From positions 124,001 through 188,000 of the forward strand of contig CAXTKD010000003.1 of assembly GCA_964244885.1 (NCBI GenBank): a stretch of DNA of 64,000 nt, written 5' to 3'. Positions 1 to 7,297 of the stretch are shown piece after piece. The position numbers were made by a program, and so were the translations under genes. The notes beneath the pieces are model-generated. The model saw nothing but the letters and a program-made list of their open reading frames with translations, was not told where the DNA came from and ran no database searches. How positions within the stretch are numbered: position 1 is the stretch's first letter; the number at the start of each line of letters is the position of its first letter. This stretch comes from CAXTKD01 sp964244885 (GTDB lineage Bacteria > Pseudomonadota > Alphaproteobacteria > Sphingomonadales > Sphingomonadaceae).

Positions 1-1886
1 CCGGTGATCGAGGCGGGGTTCGAGAGGATGTCGTCCAGCGACCCTTCGGCGATCACCGCGCCGCCGTGGACGCCGGCGCCCGGCCCCATGTCGACGATAT
101 GGTCGGCGGTGCGGATCGCATCCTCGTCATGCTCGACGACGAGGACGGTGTTGCCGAGATCGCGGAGGCGGCGGAGGGTCGCCAGCAGCCGGTCGTTGTC
201 GCGCTGGTGGAGGCCGATCGACGGCTCGTCGAGGACGTAGAGGACGCCCGAGAGGCCGGAGCCGATCTGCGACGCCAGGCGGATGCGCTGGCTCTCGCCG
301 CCCGACAGCGTGCCCGACTTGCGGTCGAGGTTCAGATATTCGAGGCCGACGTTGTTGAGGAAGCCGAGGCGCTCGACGATCTCCTTCATCACGCGCTCGG
401 CGATCTGGCGGTGCTGGTCGCTGAGGAGCGGCAAGAGGTTCTTCGCCCACTCATAGGCCTGGGAGACGGGGCGGCGGGCGGCGTCGGCGATCGTCTCGCC
501 GGCGATCTTGACCGCGAGGGACTCGGGGCGGAGGCGGGCGCCGTGGCAGACCTCGCACGGGCGCGAGGACTGGTAGCGGGCGTATTCCTCCTTGACCCAG
601 GCGCTCTCCGTGTCGCGCCAGCGCTTCTCGATATTGGCGAGCACGCCCTCGAAGGGCTTCGACACCTCGTAGGTCTTGCGGCCGTCCTCGAAGCGGAGGG
701 TGATGGGCTCGCGCCCGGTGCCGTGGAGGATGGCGTGGCGCGCTGGCTCGGGCAGGTGCTCCCAGGGGTCGGACATCGAGACGCCGAAGTGGCGGGCGAG
801 GCTGGCGAGGACCTGGAGGTAGTAAGGGGAGGGCGGGTTGGACTTGGCCCAGGGGGCGACGGCGCCAGCCGAGAGCGACAGATGCTCGTTGGGGACGACG
901 AGATCGGGATCGAAATAGAGCTTCTCGCCAAGGCCGTCGCACGCCGGGCAGGCGCCCTGCGGGGCGTTGAAGGAGAACAGGCGCGGCTCGATCTCGGGGA
1001 TGGTGAAGCCGGAGACGGGGCAGGCGAAGTTCTGGGAGAACATCATCCGGCGCTCGTCCTCGACGGCCTTGGCGGCCATGCCGCGCTTGCCACGTCCTTC
1101 GACAGGCTCAGGACGAACGGAGTCCGGTGAATCCGTTCGCGGTGAGCTTGTCGAACCGCCCGGCGCGGGATCCGCGAACTCGATGACCGCCAGGCCGTCG
1201 GCGAGCTTGAGCGCGGTCTCGAAGCTGTCGGCGAGGCGGGTCTGGAGGTCGGCGCGGACGACGAGGCGGTCGACCACCACGTCGATGTCGTGCTTGTACT
1301 TCTTGTCGAGCGCGGGGGCCTCGTCGATGTCGTAGAACTGGCCGTTGACCTTGACGCGCTGGAAGCCCGAGCGCTTCCACTCGGCGAATTCCTTCTTGAA
1401 CTCGCCCTTGCGGCCGCGGACGGCGGGGGCGAGCAGGAACAGCCGCGTGCCCTCCGGCTGCTCCATGACGCGGTCGACCATCTGGCTGACCTGCTGCGCC
1501 GCGATGGGCAGGCCGGTGACCGGCGAATAGGGGATGCCGACGCGCGCCCACAGCAGGCGCATGTAATCGTAGATCTCGGTGACGGTGCCGACCGTCGAGC
1601 GCGGGTTGCGCGAGGTCGTCTTCTGCTCGATCGAGATGGCGGGGGAGAGGCCCTCGATGTGATCGACATCGGGCTTCTGCATCAGTTCGAGGAACTGGCG
1701 CGCGTAGGCCGACAGGCTCTCGACGTAGCGCCGCTGGCCCTCGGCATAGATGGTGTCGAACGCGAGGCTCGACTTGCCCGAGCCCGACAGGCCGGTGATC
1801 ACGACAAGCTTGTCGCGCGGCAGGTCGAGATCGACGTTCTTCAGATTGTGCTCGCGCGCGCCGCGCACGGAGATGTGGGTCAGCAT
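1..1886 (-). CDS. uvrA: UvrABC excinuclease subunit A (N-terminal part, runs off the window)
   Basis: DNA-damage recognition ATPase of nucleotide excision repair; it forms the UvrA2-UvrB complex in the cytoplasm. About 628 residues are visible. The N-terminus has the Walker A loop TGLSGSGKSS. The first zinc-finger region is FACPVSGFTIPEIEPRLFSF followed by GACPACDGLG, so the second Cys of the first pair is Ser. The ABC signature LSGGESQRI and the Walker B stretch VLDEPSIGLHQRD are also present. The ATG at 1886 gives the canonical start MLTHISVRGAREHNLKNV. A palindromic repeat (1091-1160) is inserted in frame at about residues 242-265, just before the zinc finger, adding roughly two dozen residues without a stop. 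An alphaproteobacterial LexA box lies 11 bases upstream of the start. The gene is truncated only by the window edge. Confidence 0.97.
   Translation of the reverse strand, partial: MLTHISVRGAREHNLKNVDLDLPRDKLVVITGLSGSGKSSLAFDTIYAEGQRRYVESLSAYARQFLELMQKPDVDHIEGLSPAISIEQKTTSRNPRSTVGTVTEIYDYMRLLWARVGIPYSPVTGLPIAAQQVSQMVDRVMEQPEGTRLFLLAPAVRGRKGEFKKEFAEWKRSGFQRVKVNGQFYDIDEAPALDKKYKHDIDVVVDRLVVRADLQTRLADSFETALKLADGLAVIEFADPAPGGSTSSPRTDSPDSVRPEPVEGRGKRGMAAKAVEDERRMMFSQNFACPVSGFTIPEIEPRLFSFNAPQGACPACDGLGEKLYFDPDLVVPNEHLSLSAGAVAPWAKSNPPSPYYLQVLASLARHFGVSMSDPWEHLPEPARHAILHGTGREPITLRFEDGRKTYEVSKPFEGVLANIEKRWRDTESAWVKEEYARYQSSRPCEVCHGARLRPESLAVKIAGETIADAARRPVSQAYEWAKNLLPLLSDQHRQIAERVMKEIVERLGFLNNVGLEYLNLDRKSGTLSGGESQRIRLASQIGSGLSGVLYVLDEPSIGLHQRDNDRLLATLRRLRDLGNTVLVVEHDEDAIRTADHIVDMGPGAGVHGGAVIAEGSLDDILSNPASIT
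1091..1160. repeat. Palindromic repeat copy 1, in frame inside uvrA
   Basis: This copy has two hairpin halves. One has the stem GTCCT/AGGAC around an 11-base loop. The other has the stem GCGGT/ACCGC around the complementary loop. It is translated on the minus strand as part of UvrA, giving peptides such as STSSPRTDS and SVRPEPVEGRG. There is no stop codon or frame change. Confidence 0.9.
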
Positions 1887-1896
1887 GAGCGCGACT

Positions 1897-1911
1897 GTTC
1901 CAGATTTGTTC
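1897..1911. promoter_or_regulatory. LexA (SOS) box upstream of uvrA
   Basis: GTTC-CAGATTT-GTTC exactly fits the alphaproteobacterial LexA operator GTTC-N7-GTTC. It lies 11-25 bases upstream of the uvrA start codon, so bound LexA would cover the promoter region. uvrA is a classical SOS gene. Binding is inferred. Confidence 0.75.
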
Positions 1912-2046
1912 GTGTTGGGCAAGAGCCGGACAACGGGCTCAACGCGAGGCGGTGGAGATGGGTTCTAGAGCGAGAAAAGGCAAGTCCGCCGCGCGTTGGA
2001 GACGCCCGTCTTGACGCAAAGAATATGGACACTTATGTCTACTATG

Positions 2047-2235
2047 ATGAACGCGGATCAGTTTATCCGTAGCTTGCGGCGTGAAGGCGTGACGGTCGAG
2101 CCAGGCAAAGGCAAGGGCGGGCATGTCGGGCTTCGCAAGGAAGAGCGCTTTTCGGTTTGCCCGACGCATGGCGGCTCGAAGCAGCTTGGCACCGGGCTGA
2201 TGCGGGCGATCAGGAAGCAGCTGGGGCTGGATTAG
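2047..2235 (+). CDS. hicA: HicA-family mRNA interferase toxin
   Basis: Small (62 aa) double-stranded RNA-binding-fold toxin that cleaves mRNA when free of its HicB partner. The sequence has the family pattern MNADQFIRSLRREG, the catalytic-His segment KGGHVGL, and the C-terminal LGTGLMRAIRKQLGL. The start at 2047 matches the usual HicA N-terminus; in-frame ATGs at 2035 and 2044 are alternatives, and none has a clear ribosome site. hicB follows after 9 bases. A near palindrome GACACTTATGTC (2028-2039) just upstream could be the operator for HicB autoregulation (inference). Confidence 0.85.
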   Translation: MNADQFIRSLRREGVTVEPGKGKGGHVGLRKEERFSVCPTHGGSKQLGTGLMRAIRKQLGLD

Positions 2236-2244
2236 GAGCATGCG

Positions 2245-2670
2245 ATGCTGAAATATCCGGTTGAACTGACGCCCGACGACGGCGCCTTGCTCGTGACGTT
2301 CCCTGACGTGCCAGAGGCGATTACCTTCGGAGAGGACGAATCAAGCGCGCTAGCCCATGCGCGGGACGCGCTGGAGACGGCGTTGTCGCTATACATCACC
2401 GATCGCCGCGACATCCCGACGTCGAGCGCCGCGAAGGGGCGACCGGTGGTTTCGCCGTCGCTTCTGGGGTCGCTCAAGCTTGCGGCTTACACCGCAATGC
2501 GCGCCCGGCAGTGGCGCAAGGCCGACCTCGCGCGCGAACTGAAGCTCAACCCTCGCCAGATCGACCGGTTACTAGACCTCCGCCACGGATCGACCGTGGC
2601 ACAGCTGGAACAGGCGCTGGCGGTTTGCGGAAAGCGCGCCGTTGTCGCGGCGGAAGACTTGGCGGCCTGA
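2245..2670 (+). CDS. hicB: HicB-family antitoxin with C-terminal HTH
   Basis: Antitoxin partner of the upstream HicA toxin, 141 aa. The N-terminal half (MLKYPVELTPDDGALLVTFP, then the PDVPEAITFGED segment) is the partial RNase H-like HicB fold that caps HicA. The C-terminal half (about residues 75-130, with LARELKLNPRQIDRLLDLRHG) is a helix-turn-helix DNA-binding domain, expected to repress the hicAB promoter. It lies 9 bases downstream of hicA in a toxin-first order, which is usual for HicAB. It is followed at once by the convergent vapBC pair. Confidence 0.88.
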   Translation: MLKYPVELTPDDGALLVTFPDVPEAITFGEDESSALAHARDALETALSLYITDRRDIPTSSAAKGRPVVSPSLLGSLKLAAYTAMRARQWRKADLARELKLNPRQIDRLLDLRHGSTVAQLEQALAVCGKRAVVAAEDLAA

Positions 2671-2684
2671 GTCTGGCCCGGCCG

Positions 2685-3083
2685 CTATCGCCCGTAGGCC
2701 GTGAGGTCGGTGTGGACGAAGTCGTCGCCCTTGAACAGCAGGGGCTCGCCGCTTTCGCGCGCCAGGGCATAAGCGAAGCAGTCGCCGAAATTGAGCTTCG
2801 CCGGGTGCCCGCTGGCCCTGCCGTAGTCGCGCCATGCCTGGCGGGCGAGAGCAGCTTGGGCGATCGATACCGGCTCCACGGCGATTCCGGCGGCGGCGAT
2901 GAGCGCATCGAAACGCGCGCTGACGACAGGGTCCTGCGCCGCGTCGATCACCATCGCGGATTCCAGCCAGTTCGCCGCCGACATGCGTTTCGGCACGCCG
3001 GGCTGAACAAGGGCGGCGGCGAAGCTGGGCGCTTCGGGCTCGTCTTTCAGAATCGCGACGATCGCCGAAGAGTCGACGATCAT
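2685..3083 (-). CDS. vapC: VapC-family PIN-domain ribonuclease toxin
   Basis: 132-aa PIN-domain RNase, Mg-dependent, held inactive by VapB. Acidic active-site candidates are D4 (MIVDSSAIVAIL), E41 (NWLESAMV), D101 (NFGDCFAYALA) and D120 or D121 (KGDDF), the standard PIN quartet. The start codon overlaps the vapB stop codon (ATGA), so translation is coupled. The length is normal for the family, and no motif residue is missing. Confidence 0.92.
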   Translation of the reverse strand: MIVDSSAIVAILKDEPEAPSFAAALVQPGVPKRMSAANWLESAMVIDAAQDPVVSARFDALIAAAGIAVEPVSIAQAALARQAWRDYGRASGHPAKLNFGDCFAYALARESGEPLLFKGDDFVHTDLTAYGR

Positions 3084-3328
3084 CGCGGCAACCCGTGATT
3101 GTCGTACAGGAGCTCCTCAAGCGGAGTGGAGCGCCACGGTTCGGGGAGGCGGGCCGCGCAATCCCGGCCGATGGCCAGCAGATTCTCCGCGGTCGGCGCG
3201 GTCGCGGTCACGGCGGCGAGACGATCGCGGATCGCGTCGGTCACGGCGGCCGTGATCGTCTGGCCTGTCGCACGAGCAAGCTCGCGCGCCATTCGCCGCG
3301 CTTCCTCGCTCTTGACGTTGAGATTCAT
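3080..3328 (-). CDS. vapB: VapB-type antitoxin (PSK / Rv0623-like family)
   Basis: 82-aa antitoxin for the overlapping VapC. The N-terminus MNLNVKSEEARRMARELA followed by TGQTITAAVTDAIRDRL is the ribbon-helix-helix DNA-binding segment of the Rv0623-like transcription-factor antitoxins. The C-terminus (PWRSTPLEELLYDNHGLP) is the likely VapC-neutralising tail. It is first in a two-gene operon with a 4-base overlap. It is expected to autorepress with VapC, but I see no clear operator. Confidence 0.88.
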   Translation of the reverse strand: MNLNVKSEEARRMARELARATGQTITAAVTDAIRDRLAAVTATAPTAENLLAIGRDCAARLPEPWRSTPLEELLYDNHGLPR

Positions 3329-3408
3329 GCCTTCTTACTTTCCATGAAATATTCTTACCAGAAAGACCAGCATGGGAAAAGCCGATGCGAAGCGCTCGCC
3401 GTAAACGC

Positions 3409-3445
3409 TTGACAGCCAAGTCATAATGTGACCATATGGTCACAT
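3409..3445 (+). promoter_or_regulatory. Promoter and perfect palindromic operator of the ArsR-SRPBCC gene
   Basis: A consensus -35 box TTGACA (3409-3414) is followed, after 18 bases, by CATATG (3433-3438) as a possible -10. The -10 lies inside a perfect 20-bp palindrome, ATGTGACCATATGGTCACAT (3426-3445), which overlaps the first two bases of the start codon. The arrangement suits autorepression by the ArsR-type HTH and would give a leaderless mRNA. The palindrome is seen; its function is inferred. Confidence 0.65.
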
Positions 3446-4250
3446 GTTTGCAGTCCAGGCTGAAGACACGGCTGTTCCCGATATCTGGCAAGCGCTCGCC
3501 GACCCGACGCGGCGCGCGCTGATCGACCGGCTGGCGGGGGGCGCCCGGACGACGTCCGAGCTTTGCGCCGGGATGCCGATGACGCGGTTCGGGGTGATGA
3601 AGCACCTGGGTCTGCTGGAACGCGCTGGACTGGTCGTCGCGCGGCGTCACGGGCGGGTGCGGATGAACCATCTGAACGCAGCGCCGCTGCGCGCGCTGCA
3701 AACGCGCTGGCTGTCGCCCCGCGCCGACAGCTTGGCGGGAGCCGTCCTGAACTTCGCCGATACATTGGGAGGAACCGAAATGGCCGAGCAAGAGACGGGC
3801 GTGGTCGACATCGCGATGGAGTGGCCGGTGCCGGTATCGATGCAGCGGGTGTGGCAGGCGCTGTTCGAGAGCCCCGAACGCTGGTGGCCGGCGGAGCATC
3901 GGGCGGTCGGCGGCGGCGCGGCGATGACGTTCGAGGCGCGGCTGGGTGGGCAGCTCCGCGAGGCGCGGCCCGATGGGGGCGGCATCGTCTGGTACAGCGT
4001 GATCGCGATCGAACCGATGCGGTCGGTCGACCTCGCCGGGCATCTCGCGACCCGATATGGCGGGCCGGCCTCGTCGCTGCTCCATATCGAGGTCGCGCCC
4101 GGCGCGGGAGAAGGGACGGCGGTGCTCAAGCTGACCGACTCGGTGTATGGGCGGATCGGGCCGGGGATGCGCGCCTCGCTCACCAGAGGCTGGCAAGCGA
4201 TTATCGGCGACGGGCTGGTCGCCAATCTCGCGGCCGGTGCGAACGCATAG
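3444..4250 (+). CDS. ArsR-family HTH regulator fused to an SRPBCC (AHSA1-like) domain
   Basis: 268 aa in two domains. Residues 1-95 are an ArsR winged helix (DIWQALADPTRRALIDRLAG, then TRFGVMKHLGLLERAGLVVARR). No metal-binding Cys is seen in the recognition helix, so a metal sensor is unlikely. Residues 113-268 are an SRPBCC/START-like ligand-binding domain (DIAMEWPVPVSMQRVWQALF, with a GGQLRE segment). Such domains are usually separate genes next to ArsR genes. Here a strong ribosome site (GGGAGG) and an ATG at 3780, in the same frame at the domain junction, could also yield the SRPBCC domain alone. A 20-bp palindrome at the start suggests autoregulation. The ligand is unknown. Confidence 0.85.
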   Translation: MFAVQAEDTAVPDIWQALADPTRRALIDRLAGGARTTSELCAGMPMTRFGVMKHLGLLERAGLVVARRHGRVRMNHLNAAPLRALQTRWLSPRADSLAGAVLNFADTLGGTEMAEQETGVVDIAMEWPVPVSMQRVWQALFESPERWWPAEHRAVGGGAAMTFEARLGGQLREARPDGGGIVWYSVIAIEPMRSVDLAGHLATRYGGPASSLLHIEVAPGAGEGTAVLKLTDSVYGRIGPGMRASLTRGWQAIIGDGLVANLAAGANA

Positions 4251-4336
4251 CGCCCGGCCTTCATTCAGCGCGGCAGCCGCTCCTATGACTTTGGCGGAAG
4301 GGGCGCGGGCAAAGCGTCCGACTCCGCCTTCGGCGA

Positions 4337-4552
4337 TCAGGCGGAGGGTTCCGCCTCCGCCTCGCCACCCGTCACGCCCGCGCGCTTCAGCGCGTAATGC
4401 GCAGCGAGGCCGAAGAAGACGGCGCCGAGGACGGGGAAGATCTTGCGGAGCGCGCCCTGGGCGAGCGAGCCGGCGACCGCGCCCTTGATGCCTGAATCGC
4501 CGTCGCGGCGGTCGATGAGCGCGCCGATGACGGCGCCTGCGGTGTTGGCCAT
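4337..4552 (-). CDS. Small hypothetical membrane-associated protein
   Basis: 71-aa protein (MANTAGAVIGALIDRRDGDSG, then a hydrophobic stretch of about 25 residues, FPVLGAVFFGLAAHYALKRAG) with one probable membrane segment and a short acidic tail. The start at 4552 has a good ribosome site (AAAGGAG, 7 bases upstream). It is monocistronic and divergent from the blaI-like gene. I do not recognise a family and assign no function. Confidence 0.65.
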   Translation of the reverse strand: MANTAGAVIGALIDRRDGDSGIKGAVAGSLAQGALRKIFPVLGAVFFGLAAHYALKRAGVTGGEAEAEPSA

Positions 4553-4636
4553 GGGGAAGTCTCCTTTGAGGTCGAGGGGCTGAACGGGGCGCGGGCGAGG
4601 GCGTTCCCGGGGTTGCGACGATTTTGCTTGCGTGCT

Positions 4637-4666
4637 GCTACAAATGTGGCATGCTACATCTGTAGC
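4637..4666 (+). promoter_or_regulatory. Twin BlaI/MecI-type operator half-sites
   Basis: GCTACAAATGTGGC (4637-4650) and GCTACATCTGTAGC (4653-4666) are adjacent copies of the TACA-N2-TGTA dyad used by BlaI/MecI/CopY repressors. The second is a clean dyad. They end 13 bases before the blaI-like start codon, as expected for autorepression. Confidence 0.75.
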
Positions 4667-4679
4667 AACCGGAGTCGTC

Positions 4680-5075
4680 ATGGACAGCCTGCCGCGCCGC
4701 GAGCGCGAAATCTTCGAGATCCTGTGCGCGCTGGGCGAGGCCACCGCCGCCGACGTGCGCGCCGCGATGGACGAGCCGCCGAGCTATTCGGCGGTGCGGA
4801 CGATGCTGGCGCGGCTCGAGGCGAAGGGGCAGGTGGCTCATGGCGTCGTCGACCAGGCCTATGTCTACCGAAGCGTGACTCGGCCGGCGAAGGTCCGCGA
4901 GTCGGCGCTGCAGCAGATGGTGAAGACCTTCTTCAACGGATCGGCGGCGAGCGCGGCGACGGCGCTGCTCGGGCTGTCGCGCAATTTGAGCCGCGCCGAG
5001 CTCGACGAGCTTCAGCGCGCCATAGACGTCGCCAGAAATCAGCCTCCGGCTGACGGGGCCAAGGGGAAATTGTGA
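4680..5075 (+). CDS. blaI: BlaI/MecI/CopY-family transcriptional repressor
   Basis: 131-aa winged-helix repressor (LPRREREIFEILCALGEATA, then YSAVRTMLARLEAKGQVAHG, then AYVYRSV). The C-terminal helices (LQQMVKTFFNGSAASAATAL) provide the dimer interface and the site cleaved by the cognate protease in known systems. The ATG at 4680 is preceded by GGAG. The stop overlaps the ATG of the downstream M56 protease gene by one base (TGATG), so the pair is translationally coupled, as in bla/mec systems. Twin operators lie upstream. Target genes beyond itself are not visible; no beta-lactamase gene is nearby. Confidence 0.9.
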   Translation: MDSLPRREREIFEILCALGEATAADVRAAMDEPPSYSAVRTMLARLEAKGQVAHGVVDQAYVYRSVTRPAKVRESALQQMVKTFFNGSAASAATALLGLSRNLSRAELDELQRAIDVARNQPPADGAKGKL

Positions 5076-7255
5076 TGGGCATGACCTTCCTCCTCGAAAT
5101 GCTGTGGAAATCGGCGGCGATCGCGGGCGCGGTGCTGCTGCTGCTCCGGCTGTTGCGCGGGCAGCATCCGGCGGACCGGGCGGCGGTGCTGCGGATCTCG
5201 GGGCTGGTGCTGCTGGCGCTGCCGGTGGTGGCGCTGATGGCGCCGGCGCTGAAGGTCGCGGTGCTGGCGCCGGAGGCGGCGAGCGTGGGGGCGGTGACGG
5301 CGGAGATGCCTAGCTTGCCACGTGCTTCGACAGGCTCAGCACGAACGGGTTCCTTTGAGGTCGCGAGTACGCCCGCCACGACGCCGTGGGACGACCCGGC
5401 GCCGCTGGTGATGATCCTTTATCTCGGCGGGCTGGCGTTTGTCGGTTTGCGGCTGGCGGCGGGGATCTGGACGCTGCGGCGGTGGACGGCGGCGGCGCTG
5501 CCGGTGGCGGACCCGGCGTGGCTGCGGGCGTTCGAGCGGATTGCGGGAAGCGCGGGCGCGCCGGAGGGCGTGCGGCTGCTCGAGACCGTCGAGTGCGGGT
5601 CGCCGCTCAGCTGGGGCTGGCGGCGGCCGGTGATCCTGATCGACCGCGACCGGCTGGCGCATCCGGAGGACGCCGAGGCGATCCTGGCGCACGAGATCGC
5701 GCATATCGTGCGGCGCGACTGGCCGGCGCTGATGGCGATGCACGTCGCGACCGCGCTGTTCTGGTTCAATCCGCTGGTCTGGCTGCTGGAGCGCGAGGCG
5801 GTGCAGCAGGCGGAGGAAGCGGCGGACGCGCAGGCGCTCGCGCGGACCGAGCCGACGCACTACGCGCAGATGCTGCTGAGCTATGCCGATTACGCCTGCA
5901 CCGGGGTGCCGGCGAACTGCATGGCGCCGGCGAAGGGGCTGGCGCGGCGGGTGAAGGCGATCCTCGCGCACCGGCTTGGCGAAGTGTCGCCGGGGCGGAA
6001 GTGGGCGCGGGCGGCGATTCTCGGCTGCCTCGCGGTGGCGGCGCCGATCTCGGCGGCGAAGCTCGTCGCGGCGCAGGCGCCGGCGAAGCCGTCGATCGCG
6101 TCGAAGGAATGGGCCGAGGCGGCGGGGATTCTCGCGCCGGCGACGCCGGTGACGGCCGTGACGCCCGTCACACCGGACACTCCGGTTACACCGACCACTC
6201 CGGTCACCCCGACGACGCGGAGAACGCCGGTCACGCCCCTGACCCCCGTCACGCCGGTCACGCCGAAAACGCCGATGGCGCCGGCGGCCGCTCCCGTCGC
6301 GCCGATCGCGCCGGTCGCCTGGATCGCGCCCGAGGTGCGGGTCGTGATCGCGGAGAACGGGGCCGCGATCGGGCGCGCGGGCGCCGATGCCCACGCGGTG
6401 GCGGCGGTGCGGGTCGCCGCGCTCTCCGACCGGGACTCGCGGCGCGAGATCGAGGAGGCGCGCCGCGAGGCCGCCCGCGACCGCGCCGAGGCGCGGCGTG
6501 AAGCCGGACAGGCCAAGCGCGAGGCGGCGGAAGCGGCGCGTGACGCCGAGCAGGACCGGCGCGAGGCCGACCAGGATCGCCGCGAGGCCGACCGCGACGC
6601 GGCGGAGGCCGCACGCGACGCCGCCGAGGCGGCGCGCGAAGCGGCCGACGAGGGCGCGCGCGAGGCGTTGAACGGCCGGAGCCTGCGCGTCGAGATCGCG
6701 CAGAGCGTCGGCGACGGCATGCGCAGCGGCGCGGCCGGCATGGAGCAGGGCGCGCGCGAGATGCGGGCGGAAGCGCAGCGGATGCGCGACCCGGCCTATC
6801 GCCGCAAGCTGATCGCCGAGCAGCGCCGGCTCGGCAGCCGGGTCAACACCGATGCCGAGCTGGTGGCGGCGATCCCGAGGATGGAAGCCGGCGCCGACCG
6901 CATGGTCGAGGGCGCCCGGCGGATGCGTGACGGCGCGGTTCGCGCCGCCGAAGGCCAGCGGCGCGCCGCGGAAGGGCAGGCGCGCAGCCAGGCCGCGATG
7001 CGGCAGGGCGCACAGCGGATGCGCGAAGGCGCCGACCGCATGGACGCCGGCGCCCAGCGGATGCGCGAGACGGCGGCGAACCTCCGCCGCTCCGACTATC
7101 GCCGGCGGATGATCGCCGAGGCGGCGGCGCGCGGCGACGTGCAGACCGACGAGCAGCTGCTCCGCTCGATCCCGACGCTGGAGGAGGGCGCGCGCAACAT
7201 GGTTCGCGACGCCGCGAGGATGCGCGCGCAGGCCGCCGAGATGGGCCGGACCTGA
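5075..7255 (+). CDS. M56-family (BlaR1-like) membrane metalloprotease with a long coiled-coil tail
   Basis: 726-aa BlaR1/MecR1-like regulator protease, expected to cleave the adjacent repressor on a signal. The N-terminal half has several membrane segments and the zinc motif HEIAH (about residues 206-210, in EAILAHEIAHIVRRDW). The usual penicillin-binding sensor domain is absent. Instead, residues 350-420 are a Thr/Pro repeat (TPVTP units), 440-530 are an Ala/Glu/Arg coiled coil, and the rest contains two copies of a motif of the form DxxYRRxxIAE followed by an IPxxExGAxxMVxxAxRMR segment. A palindromic repeat is inserted in frame near residues 82-92. The signal sensed is unknown. Confidence 0.88.
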   Translation: MGMTFLLEMLWKSAAIAGAVLLLLRLLRGQHPADRAAVLRISGLVLLALPVVALMAPALKVAVLAPEAASVGAVTAEMPSLPRASTGSARTGSFEVASTPATTPWDDPAPLVMILYLGGLAFVGLRLAAGIWTLRRWTAAALPVADPAWLRAFERIAGSAGAPEGVRLLETVECGSPLSWGWRRPVILIDRDRLAHPEDAEAILAHEIAHIVRRDWPALMAMHVATALFWFNPLVWLLEREAVQQAEEAADAQALARTEPTHYAQMLLSYADYACTGVPANCMAPAKGLARRVKAILAHRLGEVSPGRKWARAAILGCLAVAAPISAAKLVAAQAPAKPSIASKEWAEAAGILAPATPVTAVTPVTPDTPVTPTTPVTPTTRRTPVTPLTPVTPVTPKTPMAPAAAPVAPIAPVAWIAPEVRVVIAENGAAIGRAGADAHAVAAVRVAALSDRDSRREIEEARREAARDRAEARREAGQAKREAAEAARDAEQDRREADQDRREADRDAAEAARDAAEAAREAADEGAREALNGRSLRVEIAQSVGDGMRSGAAGMEQGAREMRAEAQRMRDPAYRRKLIAEQRRLGSRVNTDAELVAAIPRMEAGADRMVEGARRMRDGAVRAAEGQRRAAEGQARSQAAMRQGAQRMREGADRMDAGAQRMRETAANLRRSDYRRRMIAEAAARGDVQTDEQLLRSIPTLEEGARNMVRDAARMRAQAAEMGRT
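5319..5349. repeat. Palindromic repeat copy 2 (single half), in frame inside the M56 protease gene
   Basis: One hairpin half with stem GTGCT/AGCAC around the family loop tcgacaggctc. It encodes PRASTGSARTG in the loop between N-terminal membrane segments. The following bases to about 5365 may be a decayed second half. Confidence 0.8.
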
Positions 7256-7297
7256 CGCTCAGCGGCGGTTCATCGGGCGGGCGGTAGCGTCGCCGGC

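Noticed and set aside
3427..3444. CRP-type site TGTGA-N-TCACA
   Set aside because: The spacer is 8 bases, not 6, and the dyad overlaps a start codon; an ArsR operator fits better.
4343..4365. Hairpin in the sequence ggcggagggttccgcctccgcc as a terminator
   Set aside because: It lies inside the 3' end of the small minus-strand gene and has no T run.
6150..6275. Short tandem repeat that might be a CRISPR-like or satellite array
   Set aside because: The units are codons for a TPVTP stalk in one reading frame, with no spacers.
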